Shown piece by piece: positions 7,582-9,907 of a DNA stretch of 9,907 nucleotides. Numbering within the stretch: position 1 is the first letter of the stretch; every line of letters starts with the position of its first letter. Under the pieces are notes generated by a model, which made no database searches, was not told the origin of the DNA, and saw nothing but the letters and a program-made list of their open reading frames with translations. Source of the DNA: Thermoproteota archaeon (GTDB taxonomy: Archaea; Thermoproteota; Bathyarchaeia; Bathyarchaeales; Bathycorpusculaceae); the NCBI GenBank assembly GCA_012511995.1, contig JAAZFA010000090.1:1-9907 (forward strand), written 5' to 3'. The translations under genes and the position numbers were made by a program.

Positions 7582-7919
7582 TCTATCACGTTTTGCACGT
7601 TTTGAGGCCTAACAGGACAAAGTTCTTCTAGTATTTTCTTTTTCACTGAGAAATCAGTTAATCGTTTTTCCATGCTTTTACTGCATCTAACATATTCTTT
7701 ATATGCAGTAAGATATTCTTGACCTTTGTTAGTTAACAGATAGAGTTGAGTGATATCCTGGTAGGTTACAAGAGAAGCCTCCAAGATTTCGCTTAGGTAA
7801 CGCTGTAGAACTTTATAGCTTAAATTAGCCTGATACATTATTTGTGTTTTTTTGGCTTCACGACTGACAACAGCCAGTATGTCAGCTATGATATCCAATC
7901 TATCTCTATAGGTAACCAA
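7578..7919 (-). CDS. Archaeal winged-helix DNA-binding protein (HTH_45-like)
   Basis: A 113-residue protein whose residues 5-85 match the small archaeal winged-helix family (PF14947 type): DRLDIIADILAVVS, KTQIMYQANLSYKVLQRYL (25-42, including the likely recognition helix), a wing around LLTNKG (61-66), then a helix EYLTAYKEYVRCS. Such proteins act as local transcription regulators or as partners of membrane proteins encoded next door. The start is TTG (7919..7917), supported by GGTGA 6 nt upstream; no earlier in-frame ATG is available. It overlaps the DUF1616-like gene by 4 nt (ATGA) and starts 25 nt after the small basic protein. Being near the head of the operon it could regulate it; the target site is unknown. 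No ligand-binding domain is present, and the tail (86-113) is short and charged. Confidence 0.87.
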   Translation of the reverse strand: MVTYRDRLDIIADILAVVSREAKKTQIMYQANLSYKVLQRYLSEILEASLVTYQDITQLYLLTNKGQEYLTAYKEYVRCSKSMEKRLTDFSVKKKILEELCPVRPQNVQNVIE

Positions 7920-7944
7920 GAAAAATCACCGGCGCGATATAAAA

Positions 7945-8322
7945 TTAAAAATGAAGCCAACCGCGAACATTCTTTTTTTGTCGATTTTTATTCTGTCCCT
8001 TCCCTAAAAAATCAGCGGGCGTTTTTCCCTTGGACTTCTTTTTAATGTTATCTTTTATGAATTTGTTCCATCCGCCAATATGTGGGTCAGGAGAGATATA
8101 TTTCTCGATGTCTTTTACTTCATACTGTTTTAGTATTTCTTTAAAATTTAGTACCTTAAAGTCTCTTGTCGCATGGATAATTGTTCCTTTATCTATGAAC
8201 AGTGAACTGTAGTCATCAACTGCTATCCCTTCTGCCCGTATTTTGTCGTTTAGGCGATCATTCCAGAGTCTTTTCCACTCGAAACGAAGTTCATCAATTA
8301 GTTCTTTTTGATTTAGTACCAT
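7945..8322 (-). CDS. Small lysine-rich hypothetical protein
   Basis: A 125-residue protein that I do not recognise. It is hydrophilic and strongly charged: an N-terminal helix-like part (ELIDELRFEWKRLWNDRLND), a central segment with SLFIDKGTIIHATRDFKVL, then a basic, glycine- and lysine-rich tail (NIKKKSKGKTPADFLGKGQ, residues 92-110). No signal peptide, membrane segment or cysteine is present. The basic tail suggests nucleic-acid or ribosome contact, which is inference. ATG 8322..8320 is preceded by AGGGA about 10 nt upstream. It is the first gene of the minus-strand run, 25 nt before the winged-helix gene, so they are probably cotranscribed. Codon use looks like that of its neighbours, and the open frame with ribosome site and operon spacing argues that it is real. 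Confidence 0.72.
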   Translation of the reverse strand: MVLNQKELIDELRFEWKRLWNDRLNDKIRAEGIAVDDYSSLFIDKGTIIHATRDFKVLNFKEILKQYEVKDIEKYISPDPHIGGWNKFIKDNIKKKSKGKTPADFLGKGQNKNRQKKNVRGWLHF

Positions 8323-8396
8323 AGGTAAGATATCCCTTCATGATTGAAGCAGATAAGAAAAATGGAAAAACAAAAAATTTTTCTCAAAACTAGCTC

Positions 8397-8441
8397 GAGG
8401 TTTAACCTCACTATTACTTGTTTATTTCGAGATATTTAAAT
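8397..8441 (-). promoter_or_regulatory. Putative operon promoter: TATA-like box with inverted repeat at predicted start site
   Basis: On the minus strand ATTTAAATA (8441..8433) resembles an archaeal TATA box. Transcription would begin about 25 nt downstream, near 8408..8412, leaving a leader of about 85-90 nt before the ATG at 8322. The inverted repeat GAGGTT-T-AACCTC (8397..8409) lies at that predicted start, where a bound repressor could block initiation. The purine-rich BRE expected just upstream is not obvious, so confidence is limited. Confidence 0.35.
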
Positions 8442-8532
8442 CATAAGGATAATTTGTTCTATTTTTATAGACATTTTTTAACATTTTTCTAAATTTTTTG
8501 ACGGTTTTTTTTAGATTAGATTATTATTTAAC

Positions 8533-8596
8533 ATAGAACATAACATTTTTTTTATAGAAAACCTTTCGATTGAACACCTGTTTATTTATGTTCTAT
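8533..8596. repeat. 10-bp inverted repeat containing the TGTTCTA motif
   Basis: ATAGAACATA (8533..8542) is the exact reverse complement of TATGTTCTAT (8587..8596); the arms are 44 nt apart. The core is the same TGTTCTA found twice at 2228..2260 and once more at 8455..8461. The distance is too great for a convincing hairpin, so paired protein-binding sites are more likely than an RNA structure. It lies about 75-140 nt upstream of the proposed TATA box of the CBS gene. Confidence 0.4.
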
Positions 8597-8669
8597 TCGA
8601 CGCAGGGTTAACTGATTGTCATAATATAAGCTTTTACTAGACGGTCCAGGTAAGGTTGTGTTTTTAAGA

Positions 8670-8675
8670 TTTAAA
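8670..8675 (+). promoter_or_regulatory. Putative TATA-like box of the CBS gene
   Basis: TTTAAA lies 35 nt before the ATG at 8711 and is preceded by the A/T-rich TTTTTAAGA. Initiation about 25 nt downstream would leave a very short leader of roughly 11-14 nt. This fits the absence of any Shine-Dalgarno match before the ATG, suggesting near-leaderless translation. Other A/T-rich boxes nearby (for example around 8622..8632) cannot be excluded. Confidence 0.35.
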
Positions 8676-8710
8676 TTCTACTTGACACTAAATAAAAGTC
8701 GTGATTCTTA

Positions 8711-9892
8711 ATGGCATTGTCGGCTACTGCAAGGGAAGTATTTTCTGAAAAATTCAATACCGTTTTAGAAGATGATTCTGCCTCAAGATGTTTGGAGGGT
8801 TTCAAGAAGGGGCTTCCACCAGTTTTAGCTGTTTTAGACAATAAAAGTCGATATGTAGGTATGGTTAGTAGGCGGTCTATTTTGCGGACACATTTAGATT
8901 TAAGCCGTACTAAAGTTAAGAGTTTGATGTCTACTGCACCTGAGATAGGCTTGGGGGATTCATTGAGTCGTACCGCATATTTAATGATTCATAGCGGTTT
9001 GCGTCAGTTACCTGTTATAGAGAAAGGCAAGATTGTGGGGTTTATTACTGACGAGGCGGTTATTCAAGCGGTTGTTAATGCCGAGTGGGGAGGTAACCCT
9101 GTTGAACATGTTATGACACGTGCGCCCCATACAATGGAAGCAAATCGTAGTCTCGGCGCAGTTATGAGTTTAATGCGTGAATTTGGCATCTCGCATGTTC
9201 CTATTATGGATAAGGGTCGACTTGTAGGTATAATTAGTATTCAAGATATTTTAAAGAGTGTATATTTTCCACCGAAGCGTATGGGAAATCAAGATGTAGC
9301 TGGCGAACAGGTAGACCACCTAGCACTGGCGGCCAAAGCAATTATGAGTGCTCCCGTGATTACAGTTGACCCTAAAAAAAATTTGCGGGACTGCGAAGAG
9401 TTGATGCATAACCATGAGATCAGTTGCCTATGTGTCATTGATGGAGAGCGTCTTGTGGGGGTAGTTACGAAACTTGATTTCTTAGAGCCAATCAGCCAGA
9501 TGGAAACAACAGAGCGGCGTTTAACTATCCAGTTCAGTTTGAAAGACATTGATATTAGCCCTATACAACAAGAATTTATGATGGCAGAGTTCGATTCCTT
9601 CGTACGTCGATTCCAAGAAGCATTCCAGTTGGGTGTATTGTTTGTGTATATGAAGAGCCACCGTGGAACAAGTCTACGCGGGACACCCATGGTTCACTGT
9701 CGCTTGCAATTTCGGACAACCAGGGGAAGCTTTTTTGTAGCTAGTGAAGGTTGGGGTGTAGAGCCTACTTTCAAGATTGCTTTAGATCGGTTAGAACGAC
9801 GTTTGCTGCGAAGTAAAGAGTTACTGGCGTATAATCCTCGTTTCGCTAGGGACTACCTGCGTAAAATTGGTTTACCACAAGAAGAACATTAA
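8711..9892 (+). CDS. Four-CBS-domain protein with C-terminal HPF/RaiA (S30AE)-like domain
   Basis: A 393-residue soluble protein. Four CBS motifs form two Bateman modules: about 6-60 (degenerate N-terminal half, ending YVGMVSRRSILR), 69-122 (VKSLMSTAP ... GKIVGFITDEAVI), 131-183 (VEHVMTRAP ... GRLVGIISIQDIL) and 207-260 (AKAIMSAPVITVDP ... RLVGVVTKLDFL). CBS pairs commonly bind adenine nucleotides. Residues about 270-370 start RLTIQFSLKDIDISPIQQEF and continue with alternating strands (VLFVYMKSH, VHCRLQFRT, GSFFVASEGWG) and a helix ALDRLERRLLRSKE. This beta-alpha-beta-beta-beta-alpha order resembles S30AE hibernation-factor domains, so energy-dependent ribosome inactivation is a reasonable inference. 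No ribosome site is seen, the gene is divergent from the glycan operon, and a functional link to that operon is not implied. Confidence 0.88.
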   Translation: MALSATAREVFSEKFNTVLEDDSASRCLEGFKKGLPPVLAVLDNKSRYVGMVSRRSILRTHLDLSRTKVKSLMSTAPEIGLGDSLSRTAYLMIHSGLRQLPVIEKGKIVGFITDEAVIQAVVNAEWGGNPVEHVMTRAPHTMEANRSLGAVMSLMREFGISHVPIMDKGRLVGIISIQDILKSVYFPPKRMGNQDVAGEQVDHLALAAKAIMSAPVITVDPKKNLRDCEELMHNHEISCLCVIDGERLVGVVTKLDFLEPISQMETTERRLTIQFSLKDIDISPIQQEFMMAEFDSFVRRFQEAFQLGVLFVYMKSHRGTSLRGTPMVHCRLQFRTTRGSFFVASEGWGVEPTFKIALDRLERRLLRSKELLAYNPRFARDYLRKIGLPQEEH

Positions 9893-9907
9893 ATACCTCT
9901 TTTTCTA
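9893..9907 (+). terminator. Possible T-tract terminator after the CBS gene
   Basis: A short pyrimidine tract (CCTCTTTTTCT) begins a few bases after the TAA stop. Archaeal termination often occurs at T runs without a hairpin. The window ends here, so it cannot be judged fully. Confidence 0.3.

Larger units (their letters stand above)
8323..8710. other. AT-rich divergent intergenic region (388 nt)
   Basis: No credible gene is visible. It separates the minus-strand operon from the plus-strand CBS gene and should contain both promoters. It holds many T runs (about 8464..8560, such as ACATTTTTTAACATTTTT), a GAGGTT/AACCTC inverted repeat (8397..8409), and three copies of TGTTCTA in either orientation (8455..8461, 8534..8540, 8589..8595). 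I see no tRNA, CRISPR repeat or recognisable riboswitch. Confidence 0.7.

Noticed and set aside
8464..8560. Repeated T runs as transcription terminators
   Set aside because: The two flanking genes diverge, so nothing is known to be transcribed into this region. The runs are more likely just AT-rich promoter DNA.
8323..8710. CRISPR leader or array
   Set aside because: The short repeated words (AACATTTTT, TGTTCTA) are not regularly spaced and do not reach repeat length.
9289..9690. 133-codon open frame on the minus strand
   Set aside because: It is antisense to the well-supported CBS gene, its composition is rich in Trp, Arg and Ser as expected of a shadow frame, and it has no upstream signals.

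Overview
This looks like chromosomal DNA from an archaeon. The winged-helix regulator (7578..7919) and the DUF1616-type membrane protein (6505..7581) belong to families I associate mainly with archaea, the four-CBS protein at 8711..9892 has an archaeal flavour, and TATA-like boxes replace recognisable bacterial -35/-10 pairs. A Bathyarchaeia-type lineage is my best guess; it is an inference that cannot be proved without searches. Base composition is AT-rich by eye. Several genes have Shine-Dalgarno sites, and at least one, probably two, use TTG starts.

Layout. From about 8322 down to position 1, everything is on the minus strand and closely packed: neighbours overlap by 4 nt or are 11-32 nt apart, with one larger gap of 115 nt. 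In transcription order the genes are: a small basic protein of unknown function; a winged-helix regulator; a DUF1616-like membrane protein; a PIG-L/LmbE deacetylase; a WbqC-like protein; a DegT/DnrJ sugar aminotransferase; a SAM methyltransferase; a second, divergent DegT-family protein; a glycosyltransferase family 2 pseudogene with several frameshifts; a Gfo/Idh/MocA oxidoreductase; and an unrecognised protein cut by the window edge. A 388-nt AT-rich intergenic region (8323..8710) then holds divergent promoter-like elements. The last gene is the plus-strand protein with four CBS domains and a C-terminal domain resembling ribosome-hibernation factors.

How the genes fit together. Dehydrogenase, PLP aminotransferase, methyltransferase, de-N-acetylase, WbqC and GT2 form a typical toolkit for making and tailoring amino sugars in surface glycans. 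A Gfo/Idh dehydrogenase beside a DegT aminotransferase recalls oxidation followed by transamination of a nucleotide sugar. The regulator and membrane protein at the head of the run may couple this pathway to an envelope signal, which is inference.

The observations most worth checking are: the heavily frameshifted glycosyltransferase inside an otherwise intact operon; the second DegT protein, which has lost the usual PLP-phosphate-binding signatures while keeping the catalytic lysine; a TGTTCTA motif that by eye occurs only in the two non-coding gaps, partly as palindromes; and the CBS/hibernation-factor-like fusion.
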